In this document: positions 63,901 through 64,000 of the stretch, piece after piece
How the letters are laid out: every line of letters begins with the position of its first letter
Numbering within the stretch: position 1 is the stretch's first letter
NCBI GenBank assembly: GCA_039105265.1
Contig: JAPFFF010000012.1
Span: 2,108,001-2,172,000, forward strand
Length of the DNA: 64,000 nucleotides
Source of the DNA: Tritrichomonas musculus
Taxonomy: Eukaryota; Parabasalia; Tritrichomonadida; Tritrichomonadidae
Direction of reading: 5' to 3'
Program-made: the position numbers and the translations under genes
Notes under the pieces: generated by a model
Databases searched by the model: none
The model's input: the letters and a program-made list of their open reading frames with translations, nothing else
Told to the model about the DNA's origin: nothing

Positions 63901-64000
63901 CATCAGGACAAAACGTAAAAGTTATTGTTCTTGATACTGAAGTTTACTCCAACACTGGTGGTCAATGCTCAAAGGCTACCCAACGTGCAGCTGTTGCTAA
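60996..64000 (+). CDS. PFOR: Pyruvate:ferredoxin oxidoreductase, 3' end outside the window
   Basis: It oxidises pyruvate to acetyl-CoA and CO2 and passes electrons to ferredoxin, in the hydrogenosome. The frame is open for 1001 codons to the edge; the family has about 1160, so some 160 are missing. The start at 60996 gives MLKHFGKRVPGDGNTAAA, a short basic leader of hydrogenosomal type before the mature core. Visible parts: domain I (IYPITPATTMGEL), two 4Fe-4S motifs CIQCNTCSICCP (about 680) and CTGCGVCADACP (about 732), CPGCGEP (about 800) and the thiamine diphosphate site GDGWAYDIGYGG (about 952) with DTEVYSNTGGQCSK. Codon use is cleaner and GC content higher than in the surrounding DNA, as in a highly expressed gene. 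Confidence 0.97.
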   Translation, partial: MLKHFGKRVPGDGNTAAAQMAYALSETSFIYPITPATTMGELVDAWIAQGKKNVWGNPVHLQMMQSEAGACAAVHGATSAGTVTSTFTASQGLLLMIPDLYKIAGEYCPAVVHVTARSLALGGLSIYNDHGDVYCARSTNMPMLCSNGVQEAHDFAAIAHLTTIKTGLPILHFFDGFRTSHEINTYEEIDYDVLRKLVDEQGLAKIRARALNPEHPVIRGTIIGPEYVWQAAEKPIRVYGNLDDEIESMMDRFGALVGRKYKPIQYIGTPDDEYAVVMLGSGNDTVEEYIKTHPGCKIGLLKVHLYRPFKAQRILNALPVSVKRVCVMDKVRDITGVREPLYLDVCAALQNHRNCEIIGGRYGIGSKDFAPQHVDAVMKNLVAPICKDGFTVGIPNPETELPVGPPKDNLPSSTKQCLFWGLGADGTVGANKQAIKLIVSNTKLYGQAYFAYDAHKSGGLTTSHLRFGESPIDAPYYVQQADYIACHNPAYLKKFDMVHSLKQNGTFVVNIAADTNFEEAFPNSLKKKLAEKNAKVYYVDATALSYKLGIPGRINMIMQTVFFGLAQVIPTEKCIPLLKQSIAKQYARKGKEVISKNQAAVDEALQGIHELKYDRSKWLAVTPEHKEPKDGFDKIIQASLENRGDEISVDEISDYTYAPAGTAKKEKRGVAVYVPAWDSKKCIQCNTCSICCPHAVIRPYLLTEAETHGLTTLKAKGKELKGLNFRIQISPMDCTGCGVCADACPGKALTMVPIGKVLEEEKKNFETCEAATNKGHLVKPNNVRNSQFQLPLLEYNGACPGCGEPAIIKLLTQLYGDQLYLAAATGCDLIWSATYPFNAYCANERGHGPAWANSLFEDNAEFGFGVYNAVVARREQVKPVIERLLSGNKVTGECATLLRQLLDHYHDKKQTAEISWKLQPLIKALPDDNGDLTRLKSNADVLAEKTVWIMGGDGWAYDIGYGGLDHVLASGQNVKVIVLDTEVYSNTGGQCSKATQRAAVA

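Overview
The window looks like nuclear DNA of a trichomonad parabasalid, probably Tritrichomonas or a close relative. It is very AT-rich. The right edge carries pyruvate:ferredoxin oxidoreductase with a short hydrogenosomal-type leader. Three genes have a TCAYTW initiator a few bases before the ATG, as in Trichomonas, and no introns are evident. The species call is an inference; the parabasalid call is firm.

Only two host genes are visible, both cut by the window edges: a small membrane protein on the minus strand (1-167) and PFOR on the plus strand (from 60996). The roughly 60 kb between them is a nested heap of mobile DNA. From left to right: (1) an 11.5-kb Merlin-type element (447-11908) with long terminal inverted repeats, an 8-bp target duplication and a decayed transposase. 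It has itself received a small hAT-like MITE, a decayed Maverick/Polinton and a TA-flanked MITE. (2) A Merlin MITE (12087-12887). (3) A transposase reading frame continuing, after one stop, into a ubiquitin-specific protease (13455-16202). (4) A Maverick end fragment (16559). (5) A hAT-like remnant interrupted by a fresh pogo-type transposon (17553-21827). (6) A series of MITEs with readable target duplications (23782-25232, 26613-27534, 27986-28393 and 28639-30950, the last with another element inside it). (7) A nearly whole, young Maverick/Polinton (32842-55931). (8) A 3.2-kb foldback element with 1.1-kb arms (57011-60232), 0.75 kb before PFOR.

The Maverick is about 23.1 kb, flanked by TCAAT on both sides. 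Its terminal inverted repeats are built of 159-bp units, three on the left and two on the right. The left part is mostly plus strand: protein-primed DNA polymerase B, a small unknown, a basic DNA-binding-like protein and a 2454-residue fibre-like protein, with a penton-like minor capsid gene facing the fibre gene. The right part is minus strand: integrase, packaging ATPase, a pVI-like protein, the major capsid protein, an HNH endonuclease and several small proteins. It therefore carries replication, integration, packaging and capsid functions. Almost all its genes share a CAAATG start context. It also carries 12-bp CTCAAG-type satellites, small 5-bp-stem hairpins and a tRNA-like sequence with Pol III signals.

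The features of most interest are the fibre-like protein, which is two copies of a unit found singly in the decayed Maverick at 3748-6378 plus phage-tail-like repeats; the tRNA-like locus; the recurrent hairpins and 12-bp repeats, some inside genes; and the transposase-deubiquitinase gene. No database search was possible; family names rest on motifs read by eye.
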